Part shown: positions 1 to 8,465 of the stretch, piece by piece | Layout of the letters: each line of letters begins with the position of its first letter | How positions within the stretch are numbered: position 1 is the first letter of the stretch | Assembly: GCA_003242525.1 (NCBI GenBank) | Contig: QGUU01000026.1 | Coordinates: forward strand, 1 to 12,631 | Direction of reading: 5' to 3' | Origin: Pseudomonadota bacterium | GTDB taxonomy: Bacteria; Pseudomonadota; Alphaproteobacteria; Rhizobiales; Rhizobiaceae | Length of the DNA stretch: 12,631 nucleotides | The notes under the pieces: model-generated | The model's input: only the letters and a program-made list of their open reading frames with translations | Told to the model about the DNA's origin: nothing | Databases searched by the model: none | Position numbers and translations under genes: made by a program

Positions 1-429
1 TATAAAAAACATGGCCTCCGGTGAGACCACGAAAGGCAAGCCGGCCAACCGAAGATCCACCAACAGCGAGAGGTAAAGCTCGCGCTCTATGTCGGCGCCG
101 TCCTCGATGTAGAGGCGGTTGACCTGCTTGCCGGCGGGCCCGGTCTGCTTGGTCACCAGCGTGTTGCCAAGCATTTCATTGACGTTGGCGACCACCTCGG
201 CAACGGACTTCGCCAGACGCACGCCGCCCTTGGCGTCGGGCCCGAGTTCCTTGAACTTGCCCTTGCCGCGGCCGCCGGCGTGGATCTGGCTCTTTACCAC
301 ATAAAGGGGACCAGGCAGCTGCTTCGCCGCGGCTTCCGCTTCTTCCTTGTTCATGATGGCGACGCCGTCGGCCACTGGCAGCCCGTAGCCCTTGAGCACC
401 TGCTTGGCCTGATATTCGTGTATGTTCAT
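1..429 (-). CDS. sucC: Succinyl-CoA ligase (ADP-forming) beta subunit, N-terminal part
   Basis: SucC is the ATP-grasp subunit of succinyl-CoA synthetase, which interconverts succinyl-CoA and succinate with nucleotide phosphorylation in the TCA cycle; it pairs with SucD. The visible protein begins [16 protein letters not shown], the family start, and carries the nucleotide-binding stretch [15 protein letters not shown] (residues 44-58, Lys46). Residues 1-125, up to ELYLSLLVD, follow the family closely. The ATG at 429 has a GAGGG-like ribosome site about 8 bases upstream. It lies 33 bases downstream of mdh in the same direction, the usual rhizobial mdh-sucCDAB order, so co-transcription is likely. 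The C-terminal two thirds lie outside the window. Beyond residue 125 (below about position 54) the frame stays open but no longer resembles SucC, consistent with several small indels at a sequence end. The identity is firm; the last ~18 codons should not be trusted. Confidence 0.93.
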   Translation of the reverse strand, partial: MNIHEYQAKQVLKGYGLPVADGVAIMNKEEAEAAAKQLPGPLYVVKSQIHAGGRGKGKFKELGPDAKGGVRLAKSVAEVVANVNEMLGNTLVTKQTGPAGKQVNRLYIEDGADIERELYLSLLVDLRLAGLPFVVSPEAMFFI

Positions 430-462
430 GACTGTCGCCCTCTGCTGGCCCCGGAACTGCGC

Positions 463-1539
<1,077 letters not shown>

Positions 1540-1590
1540 TCAAACGGTTATTTCGCGCCCATTTATTTCAATCGGTTAGACCCTTTTTGA

Positions 1591-1606
1591 TTTACGTAAA
1601 CGTCAA
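1591..1606. promoter_or_regulatory. Inverted repeat resembling a MerR-family (LiuR-like) operator upstream of mdh
   Basis: The sequence TTTACGTAAACGTCAA is an imperfect inverted repeat of two 7-base half sites (TTTACGT and, on the other strand, TTGACGT) separated by two bases. It lies about 160 bases before the mdh start in the 280-base gap 1432-1711. Its shape resembles sites recalled for LiuR, a MerR-family regulator of branched-chain amino acid catabolism in proteobacteria. Read in the mdh direction, its TTGACG (1606-1601) would also serve as a -35 element, but no good -10 follows at 16-18 bases. The symmetry is seen; the regulator is inference. The rest of the gap is AT-rich just before mdh (1540-1570), with a small GC hairpin at 1657-1669 and no gene. 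Confidence 0.4.
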
Positions 1607-1711
1607 AGTTTCCGCCGGCGCGGACACCCTACGCCATACGCTCCCGCTTATAAAGGCGGCCGGGGGCCGATGACGCGGTTGTGAAGGAGCCATGCGGGAC
1701 AGGTCAATGCC

Positions 1712-2917
1712 TCATGGACCGCTCGCGGCCGCCTCGACATCTCTCGAAGGGGCATTGCCGAAGCGCCCGACCCACCCGTCAAGCCAGTCCTTGCTCTGCA
1801 TTTCCATCAGCCGCGAGGCCGTCCGGTCGAACTCGAAGGCCTCCACAACTCCGGCCCTGCCGGCATAGAGGTTGTCCGGCATTGCCGCGGCGCTCATGAA
1901 CAGGCGCTTCTTCCTGTCATAAAGCGTATCGATGAGCAGGATGAAGCGCTTGGTTGCGTTTCGCCGCGTCTGGTCGAGTATCGGCACATGCTCGACAAAT
2001 ATCGTGTCGTAGCGCTCCGCAAGTGCCAGAAAGTCCCGCGCGCCAAGCGGCGCATCGCAAAGCTCGGAAAAGGAAAATCTCGCGGCCCGGCCCGATGCAC
2101 GCCGAACGGTTATCGTGCGGCCCTTGAGGGCGATCTCCTGACTGTTCTCCCGACCCTGCGAGATGGCGGCCCATGCCTCGTCCATCGCCCGGGTCGCGGC
2201 CTCGTCGTCAGGGGTAAGGTAAACCGGGATCCGGGCGATCTTTTCCTGCCGGTAATCCGTCTCCGAGTCGAGCGCCACGATCTCGGCATTACGAGCCAGG
2301 AGATCGACAAAAGGCAGGAAGAGCTGGCGATTCAGGCCGTCCCGATAAAGATCCCTCGGTGCCACGTTGGATGTGGCCACCAGCACGACCCCATTGGCGA
2401 ACAGGGCGGAGAACAGTCGCGACAGGATCATTGCATCGGCAATGTCCGTGACCGAGAATTCGTCAAAACAGAGCACCCAGGCCTCCTCGGCCAGTTGGCG
2501 TGCCACGGGAGGGATGGGATCGTCCTCCTTGACGGCGCCAGCCTTGCGGGCAGCGCGATGCTTCTGGATGCGATCATGCACGTCGGCCATGAAATCGTTG
2601 AAATGGACGCGCCGCTTGCGCTTCGCGGGCACAAGCTCGAAGAACATGTCCATGAGCATGGTCTTGCCACGGCCGACTCCGCCATGCACGTAAAGGCCCC
2701 TGATGGCAGCCTGCTTCTCCCGTCTTTTTGCGAACAGCCAGCCCAACGCGCTGGATTTGCGCGCGACCCGCTTTTCGCCAAGTTCACGGATCAGCCGGTC
2801 AAGCCGCTCGACGACACGTTCCTGGGCGGCGTCACGGGCGACCGCACCGCCGGCGACCATATGGTCGTAGCGTTGCCGGACGGTCGCATGCGGTTCAAGG
2901 CCGTCGCGAAGGTGCAT
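1712..2917 (-). CDS. zapE: Cell division protein ZapE (AFG1-like ATPase)
   Basis: AAA-type ATPase of the AFG1/ZapE family, 401 residues. In E. coli ZapE is an inner-membrane-associated ATPase that acts on the FtsZ ring; mitochondrial relatives help degrade respiratory subunits. Motifs in order: Walker A GGVGRGKT (79-86), family stretch HFNDFMADVHDRI (105-117), Walker B VLCFDEF (148-154), sensor-like ATSN (181-184) followed by LYRDGLNRQLFLPF (190-203), and the C-terminal stretch RFILLIDTLYDRKKRLFMSA. The ATG at 2917 gives the usual N-terminal extension (VRQRYDHMVAGGAVARDAAQERVVERLD); its ribosome site is weak, and an ATG at residue 20 is a less likely alternative. It begins 34 bases after the Omp19-like gene in the same direction. 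In many rhizobia zapE sits just before mdh, as here. It is complete, with all ATPase motifs present. Confidence 0.95.
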   Translation of the reverse strand: MHLRDGLEPHATVRQRYDHMVAGGAVARDAAQERVVERLDRLIRELGEKRVARKSSALGWLFAKRREKQAAIRGLYVHGGVGRGKTMLMDMFFELVPAKRKRRVHFNDFMADVHDRIQKHRAARKAGAVKEDDPIPPVARQLAEEAWVLCFDEFSVTDIADAMILSRLFSALFANGVVLVATSNVAPRDLYRDGLNRQLFLPFVDLLARNAEIVALDSETDYRQEKIARIPVYLTPDDEAATRAMDEAWAAISQGRENSQEIALKGRTITVRRASGRAARFSFSELCDAPLGARDFLALAERYDTIFVEHVPILDQTRRNATKRFILLIDTLYDRKKRLFMSAAAMPDNLYAGRAGVVEAFEFDRTASRLMEMQSKDWLDGWVGRFGNAPSRDVEAAASGP

Positions 2918-2951
2918 TCAGGTCGCCATGCAGGGCAGGTTTCTAAGACCC

Positions 2952-3494
2952 CTACCTTGTAAGCGAGATCGGCTGGCCGTTGGAAGTCTGTCCGTCGAAT
3001 TTCTCGGCGCCCGAGGAATAGAGGCGCGCGAGCGTTCCGCCATCCTGATCATACAGGGTCAACTGCTTGCCCGACACGTTCCAGGACTTGATGCCGTCGA
3101 TCGGAGGAGGGCACTGCAGTGGGCCGGCGCGAAAGCCGGAACCGAACTTGGTCTGCGGCGTCGCCACCTTGCAACTCTGGCCGGCAACGGTGACGTTCCA
3201 GACGCCGGCCACGCGCGAAGGCGTCAGGTCGACCGCTCCGGCGGGCACCTGGCCCTCAGGCGGCAGGGATGCCATCTGGGTGTCCTGTCCTGGCGCGGCA
3301 GGGAACTGGGCAGGGTCGCTGATGCTTCCCGGCTGGGCAGGAGGCGGCAACTGGCTGGACGAGACGGTGCCCGAGGGCGCGGCCTGGAGCGGCTCGGGAC
3401 GCGTGGAATCCAGCGATGAAAAGCGCGTACTCGAGCAGCCCGCCACCGTGAGGGCCAGGGAAACGGCAAGCAGGCCAAGTCTCGAAACCATCAT
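2952..3494 (-). CDS. omp19: Omp19-like outer-membrane lipoprotein with protease-inhibitor (Inh) domain
   Basis: A 180-residue lipoprotein matching the Brucella Omp19 family. It has a signal peptide (MMVSRLGLLAVSLALTVAGC) ending in lipobox VAGC, so Cys20 should be the lipidated residue. A proline/serine/glutamine-rich linker follows (about 21-86), then an Inh-type beta-barrel domain (about 87-180) that starts DLTPSRVAGVWNV and contains SCKVATPQTKFGSGFRAGPLQCP. Cys108 and Cys128 are placed to form the domain's disulfide. Brucella Omp19 is a surface lipoprotein reported to inhibit host proteases; in a free-living relative the role may be envelope protection, which is inference. GGAGG lies 5 bases before the ATG at 3494 (8 before the alternative ATG at 3491), which settles the start; the frame is open to 3707 but that extension lacks a signal peptide. 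It is divergent from the DUF1328 gene and probably co-transcribed with zapE. Confidence 0.9.
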   Translation of the reverse strand: MMVSRLGLLAVSLALTVAGCSSTRFSSLDSTRPEPLQAAPSGTVSSSQLPPPAQPGSISDPAQFPAAPGQDTQMASLPPEGQVPAGAVDLTPSRVAGVWNVTVAGQSCKVATPQTKFGSGFRAGPLQCPPPIDGIKSWNVSGKQLTLYDQDGGTLARLYSSGAEKFDGQTSNGQPISLTR

Positions 3495-3664
3495 TGCAAC
3501 CTCCGCGGCCGTGCCATGGCCGTTCTTGTTCAGCATCGTCCCCACAAGATGGAGAGGATGGCAGAATTTCAACCGGATATGGTTAAAATAGGGTTTTCGG
3601 CCGTTTTCGCGGCAAAATCCGTCCAAATGCCCCTTTTGTCCTGCTTTCGAAGCTGTGCCGGTGG

Positions 3665-3689
3665 GGAACCCCAGCCATCGCGGTGCGTT
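3665..3689 (+). promoter_or_regulatory. EcfG/RpoE2-type general stress response promoter
   Basis: GGAAC (3665-3669), 16 bases, then CGTT (3686-3689). This is the alphaproteobacterial general stress sigma factor (EcfG, RpoE2) consensus GGAAC-N16-17-CGTT, equivalent to GGAAC-N18-TT. It points at the DUF1328 gene, whose ATG is 41 bases downstream of the -10 element, leaving a leader of roughly 30-35 bases. The -35 element lies in a short palindrome (TGGGGAACCCCA, 3662-3673), and a second inverted repeat, TGCGT-TG-ACGCA (3684-3695), overlaps the -10. The rest of the 236-base divergent gap (3495-3730) holds an imperfect stem-loop at 3592-3620 but no clear sigma-70 promoter for the Omp19-like gene. 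Confidence 0.7.
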
Positions 3690-3730
3690 GACGCAACAGT
3701 AATTCACTTCAGCCTGCTTGAGGGTTCCCC

Positions 3731-3892
3731 ATGTTAAAATGGATCGTCATCCTTCTGATCGTGGCTGCAGCGGCCAGCCTTCTGGGCATGCCGGCGCTGG
3801 CCGGTGCCGCCGCCACTGGCGCACGTATCCTGATCGGAATCGTGCTGATCATCTTCCTTCTCGTAGTGCTCGGCGTTTTTGCCATAACCTGA
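3731..3892 (+). CDS. DUF1328 small membrane protein (YtjA-like)
   Basis: A 53-residue protein, [20 protein letters not shown] followed by [22 protein letters not shown] and a hydrophobic tail. It has two membrane segments (about 4-20 and 33-52) joined by a small-residue loop with the [18 protein letters not shown] pattern of DUF1328. Members are tiny inner-membrane proteins of unknown function, and length and start match the family. GAGGG stands 6 bases before the ATG. An EcfG-type promoter just upstream implies induction in general stress and stationary phase; in other alphaproteobacteria many small membrane proteins belong to that regulon. dapF follows 74 bases later on the same strand, so stress read-through into dapF is possible. 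I cannot assign a biochemical role. Confidence 0.88.
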   Translation: MLKWIVILLIVAAAASLLGMPALAGAAATGARILIGIVLIIFLLVVLGVFAIT

Positions 3893-3966
3893 ACGCAGCC
3901 GTCATACTGGTAATTTCTGGCCGTTTCCGCCATATAGCGCCCAAGGAAGATGGAAATTGCGGTGCG

Positions 3967-4848
3967 ATGGCTGCGAAGGCCCCTTTCGCCAAGATGAACG
4001 GCGCCGGCAACGAGATCATCGTTGCCGATATGCGCGGCCGTGCCGACCGCGTGTCGGCCACCGCTGCCCTTGCGCTGAATGCGTCGCCTTCCACTCGCTT
4101 CGACCAGATCATGGCGATCCACGATGCACGGACGCCGGGCACTGCCTATTTCATCGACATCCTGAATTCGGACGGCTCGCCGGCCCAGGCCTGCGGAAAC
4201 GGAACGCGTTGCGTCGTGCAGGCGCTCGCCGCAGAGACCGGCCAAAAGACCTTCACCTTCGAAACCGTAGCCGGCATCCTCAACGCCGTCGAACATGAGA
4301 ACGGGCTGATTTCGGTCGACATGGGCCGCCCGCGCTTCGACTGGCAGGAAATACCGTTAGCCGAGGAATTTCGCGACACGCGCATGATCGAGCTTCAGAT
4401 CGGCCCGATCGACGATCCGGTTCTGCATTCGCCCTCGGTGGTGTCGATGGGCAATCCGCACGCCATCTTCTGGGTCGAGCAGGATGTCTGGTCCTATGAA
4501 CTCGACCGCTTCGGACCGATGCTCGAGAACCACCCGATTTTTCCGGAGCGTGCCAACATCACCATCGCCCAGGTCACCTCGCCCGCCTCGATGGTCGTGC
4601 GCACATGGGAACGGGGCGCGGGGCTCACCAGGGCCTGCGGCTCGGCAGCCTGCGCAGCGGCCGTTGCCGGCGCGCGCACCAGGCGCACGGGCCGTTCGGT
4701 CGTGGTCAGGGCGCCGGGCGGCGAACTTCAGGTTGAGTGGCGCGAGGACGATCACGTCGTTCTCAGCGGCCCCGCGGAATGGGAATTTTCCGGTACTTTC
4801 GACCCCCAGACCGGCGTCTGGGTGCGCGATGAAGAAAGCGCCGCCTGA
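3967..4848 (+). CDS. dapF: Diaminopimelate epimerase
   Basis: Cytosolic, cofactor-independent racemase that turns LL- into meso-diaminopimelate, the precursor of lysine and of the peptidoglycan cross-link. It has 293 residues in the two-fold related DapF architecture. Both catalytic cysteines are present: Cys76 in ACGNGTRC and Cys224 in [16 protein letters not shown] (11-16), [11 protein letters not shown] (160-170) and [13 protein letters not shown] mark substrate binding. I chose the ATG at 3967 because [16 protein letters not shown] is the family N-terminus; the frame is open upstream to 3718 only as a shadow of the DUF1328 gene. An AGGAAG lies rather far upstream (about 17 bases), so initiation may be modest. 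A weak -10-like CATATA (3931-3936) could give dapF its own promoter. Its TGA overlaps the mtaB ATG by one base, so translation is probably coupled. The next enzyme of the pathway, LysA, is encoded at 8462-9739. Confidence 0.96.
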   Translation: MAAKAPFAKMNGAGNEIIVADMRGRADRVSATAALALNASPSTRFDQIMAIHDARTPGTAYFIDILNSDGSPAQACGNGTRCVVQALAAETGQKTFTFETVAGILNAVEHENGLISVDMGRPRFDWQEIPLAEEFRDTRMIELQIGPIDDPVLHSPSVVSMGNPHAIFWVEQDVWSYELDRFGPMLENHPIFPERANITIAQVTSPASMVVRTWERGAGLTRACGSAACAAAVAGARTRRTGRSVVVRAPGGELQVEWREDDHVVLSGPAEWEFSGTFDPQTGVWVRDEESAA

Positions 4849-6143
4849 TGGCCGTCACTCCAAAGGGCGTGGAAGTCGTCACCTTCGGCTGCCGGCTCAA
4901 CACCTATGAGTCCGAAGTCATGAAGCGCGAGGCGGATGCGGCCGGCCTCGGCACGCTGGAACATGGCGCAATCATCTTCAACACCTGCGCCGTCACGGGC
5001 GAGGCCGTGCGGCAGGCGAAGCAGTCCATCCGCAAGGCGCGACGCGAGAACCCTCATGCGCGCATCATCGTCACCGGCTGCGCGGCACAGACCGACCCTG
5101 CAGCCTTCGTCGCCATGGAAGAGGTGGATCTCGTTCTTGGAAACGAGGAAAAGCTGCAGCGGCACAACTACCGGGCACTGCCGGATTTCGGGGTGAACGA
5201 TTTCGAGAAGGCCCGGGTCAATGACATTTTCTCGGTACGCGAGACCGCATCCCACATGGTGGATGCCATCGAGGGAAGGGCGCGGGCGTTCGTACAGGTG
5301 CAGAATGGCTGCGATCATCGCTGCACCTTCTGCATAATCCCGTACGGCCGCGGCAATTCCCGCTCCGTGCCGATGGGCGGAGTGGTGGAGCAGGTGCGGC
5401 GGCTGGCTCGCAACGGCTATGCCGAGGTGGTGCTTTCCGGCGTCGACATGACCAGCTACGGCGCCGACCTGCCCGGAAGTCCGAGACTCGGCCGCCTCGT
5501 GAAGACGATCCTGAAGCAGGTTCCGGAACTCAAACGCCTGCGACTTTCTTCCATCGACTCCATCGAGGTGGATGACGACCTGCTCGACGCCATCGCCAAT
5601 GAAGCCCGGCTGATGCCGCATCTGCATCTGTCCCTGCAATCGGGCGATGACATGATCCTGAAGCGCATGAAGCGCCGCCATCTGCGGGCCGATTCGATCC
5701 GCTTCTGCGAAGAAGTAAGAAAGCTGCGCCCGGGCATCGTGTTCGGGGCGGATATCATTGCCGGTTTTCCCACCGAGACCGATGCCATGTTCGAGAACTC
5801 GCTGCGGATCATCGAGGAGTGCGGGCTGACGCACCTGCATGTTTTTCCGTTCAGCCCGCGAGAGGGGACGCCTGCGGCGCGCATGCCGCAGGTGCGGCGA
5901 GAGGTGGTGAAGAAGCGCGCGGCCCGTCTTCGCGAGGCCGGCGAGGCAGCCTATCACCGGCATCTCGATTCTCTCCTGGGGAGCGTCCAGCGTGTGCTGG
6001 TCGAGCGCGAGGGTCTCGGCCGCACCGAAGGCTTCACGCTGGTGGCCATCCCTGGTGGCACCCCCGGCGAGATCGTTGAAACCGTGGTCACCGGCAATGA
6101 CGGGACAAGGCTCACGGCCACACCGCTCCCGGCGGCGGCATAG
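4848..6143 (+). CDS. mtaB: tRNA (t6A37) methylthiotransferase MtaB
   Basis: Radical-SAM enzyme that adds a methylthio group to N6-threonylcarbamoyladenosine at position 37 of ANN-decoding tRNAs. It has 431 residues in three parts. The N-terminal UPF0004 domain binds one iron-sulfur cluster through Cys15 (FGCRLNTYESE), Cys47 (NTCAVT) and Cys78 (VTGCAAQ). The radical-SAM domain carries the CxxxCxxC site CDHRCTFC (Cys155, 159, 162), followed by PYGRGNSRS and the strand VVLSGVDMTSYG. A TRAM-like RNA-binding tail covers about 370-431. GCRLNTYES and the overall length favour MtaB over MiaB (which usually has GCQMN) and RimO. The start overlaps the dapF stop, and ftsY begins 8 bases after its stop, so it sits inside a tight operon. 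The same dapF-mtaB-ftsY order is common in rhizobia. Confidence 0.93.
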   Translation: MAVTPKGVEVVTFGCRLNTYESEVMKREADAAGLGTLEHGAIIFNTCAVTGEAVRQAKQSIRKARRENPHARIIVTGCAAQTDPAAFVAMEEVDLVLGNEEKLQRHNYRALPDFGVNDFEKARVNDIFSVRETASHMVDAIEGRARAFVQVQNGCDHRCTFCIIPYGRGNSRSVPMGGVVEQVRRLARNGYAEVVLSGVDMTSYGADLPGSPRLGRLVKTILKQVPELKRLRLSSIDSIEVDDDLLDAIANEARLMPHLHLSLQSGDDMILKRMKRRHLRADSIRFCEEVRKLRPGIVFGADIIAGFPTETDAMFENSLRIIEECGLTHLHVFPFSPREGTPAARMPQVRREVVKKRAARLREAGEAAYHRHLDSLLGSVQRVLVEREGLGRTEGFTLVAIPGGTPGEIVETVVTGNDGTRLTATPLPAAA

Positions 6144-6151
6144 GACTGCGC

Positions 6152-7777
6152 ATGGCTTTCGGATTCATCAAGAAGGTCTTCTCCTTCGGCAGGAAGGAGG
6201 TCGTCGAGGAAAAACCCGACGAGGCAGCGTCTCTCCCGCCGCCCGATTCCCAGGCCCTGGAGCGGGCCGTTCCCGAGCCTGCTCATTCCGAGGTCGAGAG
6301 GCCTGCGGACGCGGCCGGGCGCGATGTGGCGGAGGAAATGCTTCAGATATCCCCGGCCGCTTCCCAAGCGACGCCCGCGGAGCCACCTGCCCATCCTGTT
6401 CCAGAAGACGAGAAGCCGCCTGCTTCACCAGAGCCCGGGATCGAGGCGGAGCCGCCTCCGCCAGTCCTTGAGTCGCCTCCGGAAGCATCTCCGGTCAAGA
6501 AGGAAGCTCCTGCCGGCATTGCCCAGTCGGAACCGCATTCCCCGGTCCCCGCCGATCAGCCGGTGGCGGGTCCGGCGGAAGAAGAGGTCCGGGAGGACTC
6601 GTTTCGTCCCCTCGAAAAGGCTGATGGAAAATCCGGCACGCCGGACCGGGAGGAGAAGGTTGCCGCTCCGGCCGCACCGGCAGGGCCAGAGCCAATGGTG
6701 CCTCCGTTCGCCGGCCCGGCGCCTTCCGGCGAAGACAAGCAGGAGGCCGCACCGGCTTCTCCTCCCGCGCCTTCGGGGGAAAATGTTGCCGGCAAGGTCA
6801 CTGTCGCCAAGGCAGTGGCGAGGAAGGTCGAGCCCGCGCCTGCGCCGGAGCCGCAGGCGAGAAAATCCTGGTTCCAGCGGATGCGGGAGGGGCTGGCGCG
6901 CTCCTCGCGCGAGCTGACGGGCAACATTGCGGGCGTCTTCACCAAGCGAAAGCTGGACGAGGACACGCTACAGGACCTGGAAGACATCCTGATCCGCGCC
7001 GACCTGGGAGTCGAGACGGCGCTGCGCGTCACCGATGCGCTGGCATCCAGCCGCTATGGGAAGACGATTTCCGACGAGGAAGTGCGCGCCGTCATGGCGG
7101 AAGAGATCAGCAAGGTGCTGACGCCGGTGGCGCAGCCGCTGGAGCTCGATCTTTCCCACAAGCCGCATGTCATTCTGGTGGTCGGGGTCAACGGCACGGG
7201 CAAGACCACCACCATCGGCAAGCTTGCAGCCAAGCTTACAGAAGGCGGACTTTCGGTAATGCTGGCGGCCGGCGACACATTCCGTGCCGCGGCCATCGAG
7301 CAGCTCAAGATCTGGGGCGAGCGCACCGGCTCGCCCGTCATCGCCAGCAAGCTCGGTGCCGATGCCGCCGGCATTGCCTATGACGCCTTCAAGCAGGCCA
7401 GGGAAGCAGGCTCGGACGTTCTCATCATCGATACGGCAGGGCGGCTGCAGAACAAGGCCGAACTGATGGCGGAACTCGAAAAGGTCGTGCGTGTCCTCGG
7501 CAAGCTCGATCCGGAAGCGCCGCACACCGTGCTGCAGACAGTGGACGCTACCACCGGCCAGAACGCGCTCAACCAGGTCGAGATTTTCCGCAATGTGGCG
7601 GGCGTGAACGGGCTGGTGATGACCAAGCTGGACGGCACGGCGCGCGGCGGCATATTGGTGGCGATAGCGGCCAGGCACAAATTGCCGGTCTATTTTATCG
7701 GTGTCGGCGAGCAGGTCGACGACCTCGAACCGTTTTCGGCGAGCGATTTCGCCCGGGCTATTGCCGGGTTAGGCTAA
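6152..7777 (+). CDS. ftsY: Signal recognition particle receptor FtsY
   Basis: GTPase receptor that docks the Ffh-4.5S RNA-ribosome complex at the membrane for co-translational insertion. It has 541 residues. The N-terminus [16 protein letters not shown] is a basic amphipathic stretch suited to membrane contact. Residues about 17-235 form a long, low-complexity acidic A domain rich in Pro, Glu and Ala; it varies in the family and is long here. The N domain (about 240-330) is helical. The G domain carries G1 GVNGTGKT (345-352), DTFRAAA (375-381), DTAGR (427-431), TKLD (491-494) and the closing [12 protein letters not shown] (517-528), all intact. The ribosome site (AGGA, 6 bases before ATG) overlaps the mtaB stop codon, suggesting coupled translation. 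yciB follows after 22 bases. Confidence 0.97.
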   Translation: MAFGFIKKVFSFGRKEVVEEKPDEAASLPPPDSQALERAVPEPAHSEVERPADAAGRDVAEEMLQISPAASQATPAEPPAHPVPEDEKPPASPEPGIEAEPPPPVLESPPEASPVKKEAPAGIAQSEPHSPVPADQPVAGPAEEEVREDSFRPLEKADGKSGTPDREEKVAAPAAPAGPEPMVPPFAGPAPSGEDKQEAAPASPPAPSGENVAGKVTVAKAVARKVEPAPAPEPQARKSWFQRMREGLARSSRELTGNIAGVFTKRKLDEDTLQDLEDILIRADLGVETALRVTDALASSRYGKTISDEEVRAVMAEEISKVLTPVAQPLELDLSHKPHVILVVGVNGTGKTTTIGKLAAKLTEGGLSVMLAAGDTFRAAAIEQLKIWGERTGSPVIASKLGADAAGIAYDAFKQAREAGSDVLIIDTAGRLQNKAELMAELEKVVRVLGKLDPEAPHTVLQTVDATTGQNALNQVEIFRNVAGVNGLVMTKLDGTARGGILVAIAARHKLPVYFIGVGEQVDDLEPFSASDFARAIAGLG

Positions 7778-7799
7778 GCTTTCGCCCAGTCAGGATGCC

Positions 7800-8465
7800 A
7801 TGAACAACTCAATCTTCGAACGCGACCCGTCCGACCCGCAAAAGGCAACGAGGGAATCCATCAACCCGGTGCTGAAGATGGCACTCGAGCTAGGGCCCCT
7901 GATGGTTTTCTTCTTTGCCAACATTCGCGGCGAATGGCTGGCACAGAAATTCCCAACCCTGGCCGGGTTGGGGGAGCCGATCTTTATCGCGACCGGACTG
8001 TTCATGGTCGCAACCGCGGTCGCGCTCGCCGTTTCGTGGCTGCTGATGCGCACGCTTCCGGTCATGCCGGTTGTTTCCGGCATTGTCGTCCTCGTCTTCG
8101 GCGCGCTGACCTTGTGGCTGCACGATGACGAATTCATCAAGCTCAAACCCACAATCGTCAACACGCTGTTCGGCGTCATCCTGCTCGGCGGGCTGGCGCT
8201 GGGCAAATCGCTGCTCGGCTATGTCTTCGATTCCGCCTTTCACCTCGACGCGGCGGGCTGGAAGAAACTGACATTGCGCTGGGGCCTGTTCTTCCTGTTC
8301 CTTGCCGTGCTCAACGAGATCGTCTGGCGCAATTTCTCGACTGATTTCTGGGTGGCATTCAAGGTCTGGGGGACGATTCCCATTACGCTCTTGTTCACGC
8401 TGACCCAGATGCCGCTCATCATGCGGCATTCGCTTGAGGACAAGACCGCAGGGGCTGATCGTTAG
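7800..8465 (+). CDS. yciB: Inner membrane-spanning protein YciB (septation protein A)
   Basis: A 221-residue polytopic inner-membrane protein of the YciB/IspA (septation protein A) family, linked to cell envelope and division integrity; its biochemical activity is not settled. Membrane segments are visible at about 25-42, 59-83, 88-107, 119-140, 160-176 and 186-205. The family stretch [29 protein letters not shown] (103-131) is well conserved, as are [21 protein letters not shown] (171-191) and the ending [14 protein letters not shown] lies about 4 bases before the ATG at 7800. It is the last gene of the dapF-mtaB-ftsY-yciB run; this neighbourhood with ftsY is usual in rhizobia. Its TAG overlaps the stop codon of the convergent lysA, leaving no room for a terminator between them. 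Confidence 0.94.
   Translation: MNNSIFERDPSDPQKATRESINPVLKMALELGPLMVFFFANIRGEWLAQKFPTLAGLGEPIFIATGLFMVATAVALAVSWLLMRTLPVMPVVSGIVVLVFGALTLWLHDDEFIKLKPTIVNTLFGVILLGGLALGKSLLGYVFDSAFHLDAAGWKKLTLRWGLFFLFLAVLNEIVWRNFSTDFWVAFKVWGTIPITLLFTLTQMPLIMRHSLEDKTAGADR

Noticed and set aside
1657..1669. Hairpin CGGCC-GGG-GGCCG as a zapE terminator
   Set aside because: Only 5 base pairs, and the following sequence on the minus strand (CCTTTATAAG) has a poor T run; too weak to call.
1988..2962. Plus-strand open frame (324 codons) opposite zapE
   Set aside because: Shadow of zapE, whose Walker motifs and full length leave no doubt about the coding strand.
4752..5963. Minus-strand open frame (403 codons) opposite mtaB
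   Set aside because: Antisense shadow; mtaB on the plus strand has all six cluster-binding cysteines.
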